Source: Knufia peltigerae
Taxonomy: Eukaryota; Ascomycota; Eurotiomycetes; Chaetothyriales; Trichomeriaceae
Assembly: GCA_030247855.1 (NCBI GenBank)
Contig: JAPDRN010000212.1
Coordinates: 1 to 36,174 of the forward strand
Length of the DNA stretch: 36,174 nucleotides
Direction of reading: 5' to 3'
Part shown: in pieces, positions 1 to 6,499 of the stretch
How the letters are laid out: every line of letters starts with the position of its first letter
Position numbering within the stretch: the first letter of the stretch is position 1
Notes under the pieces: generated by a model
What the model saw: the letters and a program-made list of their open reading frames with translations, nothing else
Told to the model about the DNA's origin: nothing
Database searches by the model: none
Translations under genes and position numbers: made by a program

Positions 1-402
1 CAGGTCCGGTTCGGCGATGTAGTCGATCTGGTCGGGACGGCGGATCCACCACGTCACCGGGAAACGGCGGTTGGCCAGGTGATCGAAGAAATCCAGCTCC
101 GGCAGCAGGCCTTCCACGCCGACCAGGGTCCAGCCGGTGGCCGCGCCCAGCACTTCATTGAGCTGGTCGAAACGCGGGATCATGTGCGCGCTCATGCCCA
201 TCTCGTCCTGCGCATCCAGGAATTCCTGGCAGGCACGGCCGACCAGCAGTTCGCGCTGGCGCTGGTACAGCGTGCTCCAGGTGGCGTGGTCGTCAGCGGT
301 ATAGGTGTCCCACGGCTGCTCGACGAGCGCGGTGGTGTACACCGGCACGTAGCCCTTGTCGGTCTGCTGGTGTTCGACGCGGCGGGGCTGGGCGAGGTCC
401 AT
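1..402 (-). CDS. phhA: Phenylalanine 4-monooxygenase, N-terminal 134 residues (cut by window edge)
   Basis: This is the N-terminal part of a pterin-dependent aromatic amino acid hydroxylase, which converts phenylalanine to tyrosine in the cytoplasm using Fe(II), tetrahydropterin and O2. The reading frame runs from the ATG at 400-402 to base 1 without a stop. Visible family features are the DHATW...LYQRQ stretch, MIPRFDQLN, GWTLVGVEGL and FPVTWWIRRPDQIDYIAEPD. The frame is cut just as it enters the Pro-Asp-x-x-His region that should carry the first iron ligands, so the catalytic residues lie outside the window. AAGGAG sits 6 nt before the ATG and fixes the start. It is divergent from an Lrp/AsnC regulator, which is the usual type of controller for such catabolic genes. 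The identification is secure; function is inferred from family. Confidence 0.93.
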   Translation of the reverse strand, partial: MDLAQPRRVEHQQTDKGYVPVYTTALVEQPWDTYTADDHATWSTLYQRQRELLVGRACQEFLDAQDEMGMSAHMIPRFDQLNEVLGAATGWTLVGVEGLLPELDFFDHLANRRFPVTWWIRRPDQIDYIAEPDL

Positions 403-446
403 GGGCTGCTCCTTGACGGGATACCGTTGATGCTAGGGCAGGGGGC

Positions 447-472
447 GCGCAACAGGGTTGCAAAAGTTGCGC
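447..472. promoter_or_regulatory. Inverted repeat in the phhA/regulator divergent promoter region
   Basis: Two perfect 7-bp arms, GCGCAAC (447-453) and GTTGCGC (466-472), flank a 12-bp centre in the 125-bp gap between phhA (minus) and the Lrp-family gene (plus). A further TTGGCGCAAT lies at about 485-494. Position and dyad symmetry fit an operator for the adjacent regulator; binding is inferred, not shown. Confidence 0.45.
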
Positions 473-527
473 GGATTGGCCTTGTTGGCGCAATATCCTT
501 GCGTACTCACCATGTTGCGGGGCAGCA

Positions 528-1010
528 ATGGCCGGAGAAGTCCAGTTCGATCGCACGGATATACGCCTGCTGGCTGAAATCCAGCGCGATGGTCGCGCCA
601 CCAATGCGGAGCTGGCGACGCGGGTGAACCTGTCGCCGTCGGCCTGCCTGCGTCGCCTGCAGCGGCTGGAAAGCGAAGGGGTGATCGTCGGCTATGGCGC
701 GCGCCTGGAGCCGCGCCGGCTCGGCCTGGGGCTGCAGGCGTTCGTGCGCGTACAGCTGGAAAAGCACGACCAGGCCGCGATCGGGCACTTCGTCGACAGC
801 GTGCAGGCCTGGGATGAAGTGGTGGCCTGCCACGCCCTGACCGGCGACATGGACTACCTGCTGCATGTCTACGTGCGCGATCTGGAGCACTTCTCGCGTT
901 TCCTGCTGGACAGGCTGCTCAACGCCGGCGGTGTGGCCGATGCCAATTCCAGCTTCGTACTGCGTACGGTGAAGGGTTTCCAGGCATTGCCGTTGTCGCA
1001 GCTTGAATGA
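528..1010 (+). CDS. Lrp/AsnC family transcriptional regulator
   Basis: A 160-residue protein of typical Lrp/AsnC length. Residues about 8-60 form the winged helix-turn-helix: DIRLLAEIQRDGRATNAELA, then the recognition helix region NLSPSACLRRLQRLESEGVI. The rest is the RAM/AsnC ligand-binding domain, with HALTGDMDYLLHVYVRDLEHF as its recognisable core. Such proteins bind DNA as dimers or octamers and sense amino acids. It is transcribed away from phhA, and a dyad-symmetric site lies between them, so the likely job is control of phenylalanine/tyrosine catabolism; an aromatic effector is an inference from context. The ATG at 528 starts directly at the conserved N-terminus, preceded by a GGGG-rich stretch. 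Confidence 0.93.
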   Translation: MAGEVQFDRTDIRLLAEIQRDGRATNAELATRVNLSPSACLRRLQRLESEGVIVGYGARLEPRRLGLGLQAFVRVQLEKHDQAAIGHFVDSVQAWDEVVACHALTGDMDYLLHVYVRDLEHFSRFLLDRLLNAGGVADANSSFVLRTVKGFQALPLSQLE

Positions 1011-1114
1011 GCGGGGCGCCGTGATGTTTGACGGCGCGCGCGTACTGGCCGAGCATCGTGCCCCGCGGCGGCCGTCAACAGGCAGGCAGCGCAGTGATTC
1101 CTTCTGGCTCCGGC

Positions 1115-3118
1115 ATGTCTGATACCCCATCCTCGACGTCCTCCCTGGTGTTCCTTCCACTGCGCGAGCAGAGCCTGCTGCGGCACCTGACCGACGGCAC
1201 GCCGCCGGACACACCGCTGGAGCAGGCCGGCCTGCTGGTGGCCATGCTGTGTCGCCGGCAGAAGCAACCGGCCGCCCAGCTGCAGCGCGTGCTGCACGAT
1301 GCCTGTGCGTTGTTCGCCGCCGATGATGGCCATGCTGCGCAGGCGCAGCTGGCGGCCAGCGCTGGACAGGACGCGCGTGCGCTGGAGGCCTGGCTGGGCG
1401 TGCTGGCCGCGCAGGACGTGCTGCTGGCACCGGACGAGGTGATGGAGGCGGTGCTGGCTGCATCGCCGGATGCGTATCCCGGCGCGGACTTCCAGACGGC
1501 CTGCAGGATCACCCTGGAAGAGCACACGATCCACTTTCCGGCGACATCGCTGGCCGAAGGCGATGTCGAAGACGCCGGCGATGACGAACAGACAACGCAT
1601 GCAACCCAGCACAACGGCCTGTTCACTTCCGAACAGGCACGCGTGCTGCGTGCGATCGCGGCCAATCCCGATGAATTGATCGACCTGCAGGCCTATGCCG
1701 GCACCGGCAAGGGCCATCTGGTGCTGGCGCTGCTGCAGGCTCGCCCGGGCCGTTACACCTATGTGGCGCCCACGCGTGGCCAGGTCGAGGCATTCCGCGC
1801 GCGGCTGCCGGCCGACGCCGGCACGCGCCTGCTGACCCAGATCGAGTTCGCCAACGCGATCGCCCGCCATGCCGCCGCCAACGGTCTGACTGGCGGTTTC
1901 GTACCGACCTACCGGCAGAGCACGCTGACCCTGCGCGAGGCGGCCACCCGCCTCGGCCTGCCGGCCATCGGTGCGCGCCGGCCGGACCAGGTGCTGATGA
2001 TCGCCCTGGACGCCATCAACCGCTGGTGCGCGTCGTCAGCGCCGAACCTGCAGGCCTGGCACTTCCAGCGCTCGCTGGGCGCAGCGCAGCTGGAAGCCAC
2101 GCCGTTCATCGCGGCCGCGGAATTCGTCTGGCGCTGCATGTTCGATGCGGTCGTTCAGAAGGGTGGCTGCCTGCGCCTGGATGCCGGACACATCGGCAAA
2201 TGGCTGGCCCTGCGTGCTGTGTCGCTGCCGGTGTCGCTGGGCATGGTGCTGGTCGATGAGGCGCACGATCTCAGCCCTGCATGGAAACAGCTGCTGGCTA
2301 CCCACGCGCCCGGCGTGGTCAGCCTGGGCGATCCGCATCAACGGTTGAGCGGACGCGTACAGCGCTGGTCATCGGTGAAAACGCTGGAGATGCACCAGTC
2401 GGTGCGCCAAGGACGCCAGGTCGATGCGCTGGTCAACCAGTCGCTGGCGCTGGACGATCTCGGCGAGCCGGCACCGTTCATGGGGGCCAGCGACCGCGCC
2501 ACCGGCCTGCGTCGCTATGACGACTGGTCGGCGGTGCCCGGCACCGGTGCACGCGTGTACGGCAGCCTGTGGCGGATGCTGCTGGAAGCCAACCAGCTGG
2601 TTGCGCGCGGCGCGCGCGTGCATCTACACCCAGCGTCGCGGCAGGCCCTGTTGAAAGAGGTGGACGGCCCGATCGATGCCTGGCGCAGCGCCGCCGCTGG
2701 CGGCCCTGGACAACGCTGGGAGAGCTTCGTGCAGGTCTGTGCCAAGCGTGGACAGGCGGACATTCCCGCGCTGTTTGCCGGTGGCTTCGATGCTGCAGCG
2801 TTGCAGCGCCTGCTCGGGGAACTGGTCGATGTGGACGGGGCCAGCATCGTGCTGTGCCTTGCCCAGCATGCCAAGAACCTGCAGTTCGCCACCGTGTCCA
2901 TGGCGCCGTGCTGCTTCGACAGCGGTCATGATGCGCGGGCGCTGCACAGCCCGGTGCGCGCCGCCTATGTGGCGATCACCCGTGCCCAGCAGCAGCTGTG
3001 GCTGCCGGGGGACGCGATGGAGCAGCTGCAGCTGAGCGCACAGCGGCATGACCGGGCGGTGGATGAGCGGCGCCGGCAGCGACGCCTGGCCAGTGGTTAC
3101 CCATCACCGCGGCGCTGA
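1115..3118 (+). CDS. UvrD/Rep-like superfamily 1 DNA helicase with atypical Walker A
   Basis: A 667-residue SF1A-type helicase-like protein. The ATPase core begins near residue 165 after an N-terminal region I do not recognise. Motif I reads AYAGTGKGH, with Lys199 followed by Gly200 where P-loop helicases normally have Thr or Ser. Motif II is LVDEAHDL (Asp381-Glu382), motif III is SLGDPHQRL, and motif VI near the C-terminus is YVAITRAQQQLW. The AGTGK core resembles the Fbh1/UvrD branch. I chose the ATG at 1115 (MSDTPSSTSS) over an upstream in-frame start at 1028 because the extra 29 residues look like low-complexity read-through. No clear ribosome binding site is visible. A role in DNA repair or recombination is inferred from family only. 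The Walker A substitution leaves ATPase activity in doubt. Confidence 0.8.
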   Translation: MSDTPSSTSSLVFLPLREQSLLRHLTDGTPPDTPLEQAGLLVAMLCRRQKQPAAQLQRVLHDACALFAADDGHAAQAQLAASAGQDARALEAWLGVLAAQDVLLAPDEVMEAVLAASPDAYPGADFQTACRITLEEHTIHFPATSLAEGDVEDAGDDEQTTHATQHNGLFTSEQARVLRAIAANPDELIDLQAYAGTGKGHLVLALLQARPGRYTYVAPTRGQVEAFRARLPADAGTRLLTQIEFANAIARHAAANGLTGGFVPTYRQSTLTLREAATRLGLPAIGARRPDQVLMIALDAINRWCASSAPNLQAWHFQRSLGAAQLEATPFIAAAEFVWRCMFDAVVQKGGCLRLDAGHIGKWLALRAVSLPVSLGMVLVDEAHDLSPAWKQLLATHAPGVVSLGDPHQRLSGRVQRWSSVKTLEMHQSVRQGRQVDALVNQSLALDDLGEPAPFMGASDRATGLRRYDDWSAVPGTGARVYGSLWRMLLEANQLVARGARVHLHPASRQALLKEVDGPIDAWRSAAAGGPGQRWESFVQVCAKRGQADIPALFAGGFDAAALQRLLGELVDVDGASIVLCLAQHAKNLQFATVSMAPCCFDSGHDARALHSPVRAAYVAITRAQQQLWLPGDAMEQLQLSAQRHDRAVDERRRQRRLASGYPSPRR

Positions 3119-3324
3119 CCACGGTCCCTGTTGCCCTCGGCCCATACAGGAGAAACATCACATCAATGGCGCGATGCATCTCATTGAGTGGAGAGCATGA
3201 GGGTGATGCGCTGACCACTTTGGAATATTGAGGGTTTTCCCTACAGCCAAAGATCTGGACCCCTGATGTGGAGCGGGTCACCGCTTTCATAGGTTGACCG
3301 GACATTCCTGTTCGGAGAAATGCA
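3119..3324. other. Intergenic stretch upstream of the Cys-rich secreted protein gene
   Basis: This 206-bp gap is visibly more AT-rich than its surroundings in its middle part (3220-3260). I find no credible gene, terminator or tRNA in it. GGAGA at 3314-3318 is the ribosome binding site for the GTG start at 3325. A TTGACC at 3294-3299 resembles a -35 box but has no matching -10. Confidence 0.4.
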
Positions 3325-4068
3325 GTGAAAACTTACGTCGCCCTCGGCGCGCTTCTTACGTTCAGTGTCCTTCCAGTCTCAGTGAACGCGGAGCCCCAGC
3401 AGCGGACACAACTCCAGACGAAGGTCATGGCATGCGGCGCCACCGAATTCACCGCCATGACCAGCAATTCCTCCACTCTGGCCAGCAGGCAGTGTGATGG
3501 GAGTTATGTGTATGGAATCGGTGTGTCGGTGAATGAAGCGGTTGAGAACCTCAACGGATTCATGGCGGTAAGGCAGGAAGGGGTTGACTGTAGCGCCAAC
3601 GCCAGCAGCATTGAATCGGGTGCCTACGGTATCGGTGTGTTCGCCCATTTCACCTGCAATGGATGGCCCATCGCGGGAGTTGGCAACAGCCCTACGTCCG
3701 CAGCGCGCAATTCACTTGCTATCGCTGAGGAAATGGCGGCCAACGGCACTCACTGTTCGGCTCCTCTGCAAGGATCCTACTATCCGGAAACCTATGGATT
3801 CCGCTTTCGCTACGATTGCGGAAATACACAAACGAACAGCAGCTGGTCGATTAGCGGAATTGGATCGAATATCGACGATGCCAACAGCATCGCGATGCGC
3901 GTGATGCGTTATACGGCGTCGACCAAGAGCAGCTGTGCCTTCGATGCTGCCGGAATCAATGGGACGATCCTTAGCGTGACATTGCAATGCCCATCTGCCA
4001 CGGCAACTGGCTATGGAAGCTCCGTTACCGCTGCTGCAAACGACGCACTTGCCCAGATAGGGGCCTGA
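3325..4068 (+). CDS. Exported Cys-rich protein of four repeated modules, unknown function
   Basis: A 247-residue protein that I do not recognise. Residues 1-22 are a Sec signal peptide (positive start, hydrophobic core, VNA cleavage site before Glu23). The mature part has eight cysteines (37, 57, 89, 111, 144, 165, 204, 222) and no acidic enzyme motif. It is built from repeats: a strand ending in Cys, a short Gly-rich link, the motif G-x-G-x-(S/N), then an Ala-rich helix and a closing Cys. The repeats begin at Cys57, Cys111, Cys165 and Cys222, with intervals between paired Cys of 32, 33 and 39; the last lacks the closing Cys. The even Cys count and export suggest four disulfides in the periplasm or outside the cell. 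The start is GTG with GGAGA 6 nt upstream. Its base composition is lower in GC than its neighbours and its codons are less biased, which suggests later acquisition. Confidence 0.8.
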   Translation: MKTYVALGALLTFSVLPVSVNAEPQQRTQLQTKVMACGATEFTAMTSNSSTLASRQCDGSYVYGIGVSVNEAVENLNGFMAVRQEGVDCSANASSIESGAYGIGVFAHFTCNGWPIAGVGNSPTSAARNSLAIAEEMAANGTHCSAPLQGSYYPETYGFRFRYDCGNTQTNSSWSISGIGSNIDDANSIAMRVMRYTASTKSSCAFDAAGINGTILSVTLQCPSATATGYGSSVTAAANDALAQIGA

Positions 4069-4096
4069 TTCGCAAGCAGCATTCCTCAGCACTACT

Positions 4097-4122
4097 CACG
4101 AGGGCCCGCGATGGCCCTCGTG
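4097..4122. terminator. Bidirectional hairpin between convergent genes
   Basis: A perfect 10-bp stem, CACGAGGGCC (4097-4106) with GGCCCTCGTG (4113-4122), closes a 6-nt loop. It lies between the stop of the Cys-rich protein gene (4068) and the stop of the minus-strand patatin gene (4145). There is no T-run, so its strength as an intrinsic terminator is uncertain. Confidence 0.6.
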
Positions 4123-4144
4123 CCTTGCATGATGCACGTGTGCT

Positions 4145-5137
4145 TCAGCACTTTTCCTTGCGGCCCATCAGCTTGCCCAGGCGCGAAGGTTCGTCGCACT
4201 TCGGCGCAGCCACCGGCGTCGGTGCCAATGCGGCGGCGCGGGCCTTCTGCAGCTGCTGGATCTTGGCGCGGATCTGCGGCATCGCCGCCATCGCGGCCTT
4301 CTCGCCTTCCAGGATGGCAGTGCCACGCTGGCTGAAGTCGGCAGCGCCGATGTCCAGCACCTTCGGCCGGATCACGATGTCCGCGCGTGCCAGTTCCTGC
4401 TCGCCCAGGCGCTGGCCCATGATCGAGATCGACTGGTTGACGATGCCGAGCATGCCGGTCGGCGCCTTGCCGCTGGCCTTGCTGGAGATGTCCACGGCGA
4501 TCACGAACTCGGCACCAAGCTGTCGTGCGGCATCCACCGGTACCGGGCTGACCACGCCGCCGTCGATGTAGTTGCGGCCACCGATCTTCACCGGCTCGAA
4601 CACGCCGGGGATGCTGCTCGACGCGCGCACCGCCTGGCCGACGTTGCCGCGCACGAAGATCGAACGCTCGCCGGTTTCCAGCTGGGTGGCGACGGCAGCG
4701 AATGGCTTCTTCAGGCGCTCGGCCGGTCGGTTGGCCACCTGTTCGTTGACGTAGTCCTGCAGTTTCTGGCCCTGCACCAGGCCACCGGAAAACAGGCGTA
4801 CGTCGCGGATGCTGGCTTCATCCAGCGCCACCGCCTTGCTCTGCATCTGGAAGGCGTCCATGCCGCTGGCATACAGCGCGCCGACCACGCTGCCGGCACT
4901 GGTGCCGGACACCACCACCGGTTCGAAGCCGTTGGCCTCGAGCATCTTGATCACGCCGATATGCGCAAAGCCCTTGGCCGCGCCGCCGCCGAGCGCGATG
5001 CCGATCTTCACCGGCTTGGCCTGCGGAACCAGGGTGGGCTGCACGGGCGGGGTGGGGCGAACCTCTTCACCACCGCAGCCGGCCAGCAGGCCGAGCAGGG
5101 CGACGGACAGCAGCACACGGGGGCGGAACAGGCTCAT
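4145..5137 (-). CDS. Patatin-like phospholipase, RssA-type lipoprotein
   Basis: A 330-residue patatin-family serine hydrolase. Residues 1-20 form a lipoprotein signal ending in the lipobox LLAGC, so the mature protein should be lipid-anchored in the envelope. The patatin domain follows from about residue 43: the oxyanion motif GGGAAKGFAHIG, the nucleophile elbow GTSAG, and the catalytic Asp in YIDGGVVSPVPV, making a complete Ser-Asp dyad. The C-terminus is a charged, Ala-rich tail. Family members hydrolyse acyl chains of phospholipids or lysophospholipids; the real substrate is unknown. I started at the ATG at 5137 (MSLFRPRVLL) because it puts the signal peptide at the very N-terminus; an in-frame ATG at 5182 adds 15 residues that would spoil it. 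It is not the T3SS/ExoU toxin type but the short RssA-like form with a lipid anchor. Confidence 0.9.
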   Translation of the reverse strand: MSLFRPRVLLSVALLGLLAGCGGEEVRPTPPVQPTLVPQAKPVKIGIALGGGAAKGFAHIGVIKMLEANGFEPVVVSGTSAGSVVGALYASGMDAFQMQSKAVALDEASIRDVRLFSGGLVQGQKLQDYVNEQVANRPAERLKKPFAAVATQLETGERSIFVRGNVGQAVRASSSIPGVFEPVKIGGRNYIDGGVVSPVPVDAARQLGAEFVIAVDISSKASGKAPTGMLGIVNQSISIMGQRLGEQELARADIVIRPKVLDIGAADFSQRGTAILEGEKAAMAAMPQIRAKIQQLQKARAAALAPTPVAAPKCDEPSRLGKLMGRKEKC

Positions 5138-5247
5138 CGGCAGTGCGCTCGCGGCGCCGGGTTCAGGAAAGGGCGCCAGCATACCGAAGGCGTGGCAGGC
5201 CGGGCAGGGTGGGGCGGCTCCCCATTCATGAAATCACCTGCCGCCTG

Positions 5248-5312
5248 GTAGTGCCGGCCGCTGGCCGGCAACCTGGGCATCCCAGCAGCTGCCGGCCAGC
5301 GGCCGGCGCTAC
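5248..5312. repeat. SMAG-type palindromic repeat pair (inverted dimer)
   Basis: Two 23-nt units face each other: 5248-5270 starts with GTAG and contains the palindrome TGCCGGCCGCTGGCCGGCA, and 5290-5312 is its inverted counterpart ending in CTAC, with a single difference. The GTAG head and the short imperfect palindrome match the SMAG elements of Stenotrophomonas maltophilia. The pair sits between two minus-strand genes and could form a large hairpin in RNA. Confidence 0.85.
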
Positions 5313-5335
5313 CAGCCATCCAGCCTCCGGCCCAC

Positions 5336-6340
5336 TCAGCCCAGCAGCGAACTCTCGCTGCGGCTCTTGCCGCCGCCCTGCGGCGCGGCCATCCACATGC
5401 GGCCGGCCAGACGCGAGAACGGCAGCGACTGCAGCCAGACCTTGCCCGGCCCGGTCAGGGTGGCCAGGAACACGCCCTCGCCACCGAACAGCACGCTTCG
5501 GATGCCTTTGACCCGGCGCACGTCCATGTCCACGCTCGGGTGGTAGGCGACGATGCAGCCGGTATCGACGTCCAGGCGCTCGCCGGCAGCCAGCTCACGC
5601 TCGACCACGCAGCCGCCGGCATGGATGAACACCCAGCCATCGCCCTCCAGCTTCTGCATGATGAAGCCCTCGCCGCCGAACAGGCCGGTCATGATCTTGC
5701 GCTGGAACTGCACGCCGATCTGCACGCCGCGCGCGCCCGCCAGGAAACTGTCCTTCTGGCAGATCAGGCGCCCGCCGTGCTGGTCCAGCTTCATCGCCAG
5801 CACGGTACCGGGATAGGGCGCGGCGAAAGCGACCTTGCCGCGGCCCTGGCCGGTCTGCGTGTAGACGGTGGCAAACAGGCTCTCACCAGTCAGCACGCGC
5901 TTGCCGGCGGCCATCACCTTGTCCATGAAACCGCTGCCCTGGCCACCGCGTGCGCCGCCGCCGAAGACGGTATCCATCTGCACCGAAGCGTCCTTGAACA
6001 TCAGCGCGCCGGCCTCGGCCACCGCACCTTCGCCGGGATCCAGCTCGATTTCCACGAACTGCATTTCATGGCCGACGATGCGGAAGTCGATGCGGTCGGC
6101 GCGGCCACCGGTTGACGCTGTTGCGACTGCCGGGGTGGCTGCGGGCATCGGCGGCGGAACTGCCGTGCCGGTGCCGGCCTGCTGCAGGGCGACGATTTCG
6201 GACACTGGTGTCCACCCTGTCATGCCCTGGCACCAGGCCAGCGCGCGTGGATTGGCCTGGGCGAAGCGGCGCGCAGCCTCCTCGTCGAACGGACCGACAC
6301 GGTCGGCCTGGCCGGGAGCATGGAAGTACCACTGGGTCAT
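5336..6340 (-). CDS. GYF-2 plus AIM24/TIGR00266 family protein
   Basis: A 334-residue protein with two parts. Residues 1-55 resemble a GYF_2 domain (MTQWYFHAPGQADRVGPFD, then WCQGMTGWTPVSEI), a small peptide-binding fold. After a Pro/Ala linker, residues about 85-320 are an AIM24/TIGR00266 beta-sandwich: FRIVGHEMQFVEIELDPGE, a Gly-rich GGGARGG loop, FLAGARGVQIGVQF, and a second half with GGEGFIMQKLEGDG and VLFGGEGVFLATLTGPG. The biochemical role of this family in bacteria is not established. The ATG at 6340 gives a start directly at the GYF domain; the longer frame to 6451 would run into the divergent promoter region. It has no signal peptide and is probably cytoplasmic. Its neighbour across the divergent gap is a TonB-dependent receptor gene; no functional link is evident. 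Confidence 0.87.
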   Translation of the reverse strand: MTQWYFHAPGQADRVGPFDEEAARRFAQANPRALAWCQGMTGWTPVSEIVALQQAGTGTAVPPPMPAATPAVATASTGGRADRIDFRIVGHEMQFVEIELDPGEGAVAEAGALMFKDASVQMDTVFGGGARGGQGSGFMDKVMAAGKRVLTGESLFATVYTQTGQGRGKVAFAAPYPGTVLAMKLDQHGGRLICQKDSFLAGARGVQIGVQFQRKIMTGLFGGEGFIMQKLEGDGWVFIHAGGCVVERELAAGERLDVDTGCIVAYHPSVDMDVRRVKGIRSVLFGGEGVFLATLTGPGKVWLQSLPFSRLAGRMWMAAPQGGGKSRSESSLLG

Positions 6341-6499
6341 CGCAGCAGGTCCGTTGCGGGGGAAAACCTCGAGTCTAGCGGCAGCTTCCGGCGGTGCGCG
6401 AGGCGGCCATGAACGATCGGCATTTGCGAGGGAGGTGCTGTATTGCAACAATTATCTGGTAGCGCCGTTTTACCACCCCTCCAAACACAGCCTACCGCC

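Noticed and set aside
4145..5137. Patatin-like protein considered as a secreted effector toxin
   Set aside because: It is a short RssA-like form with a lipobox and no effector-type extensions or secretion-system genes nearby.
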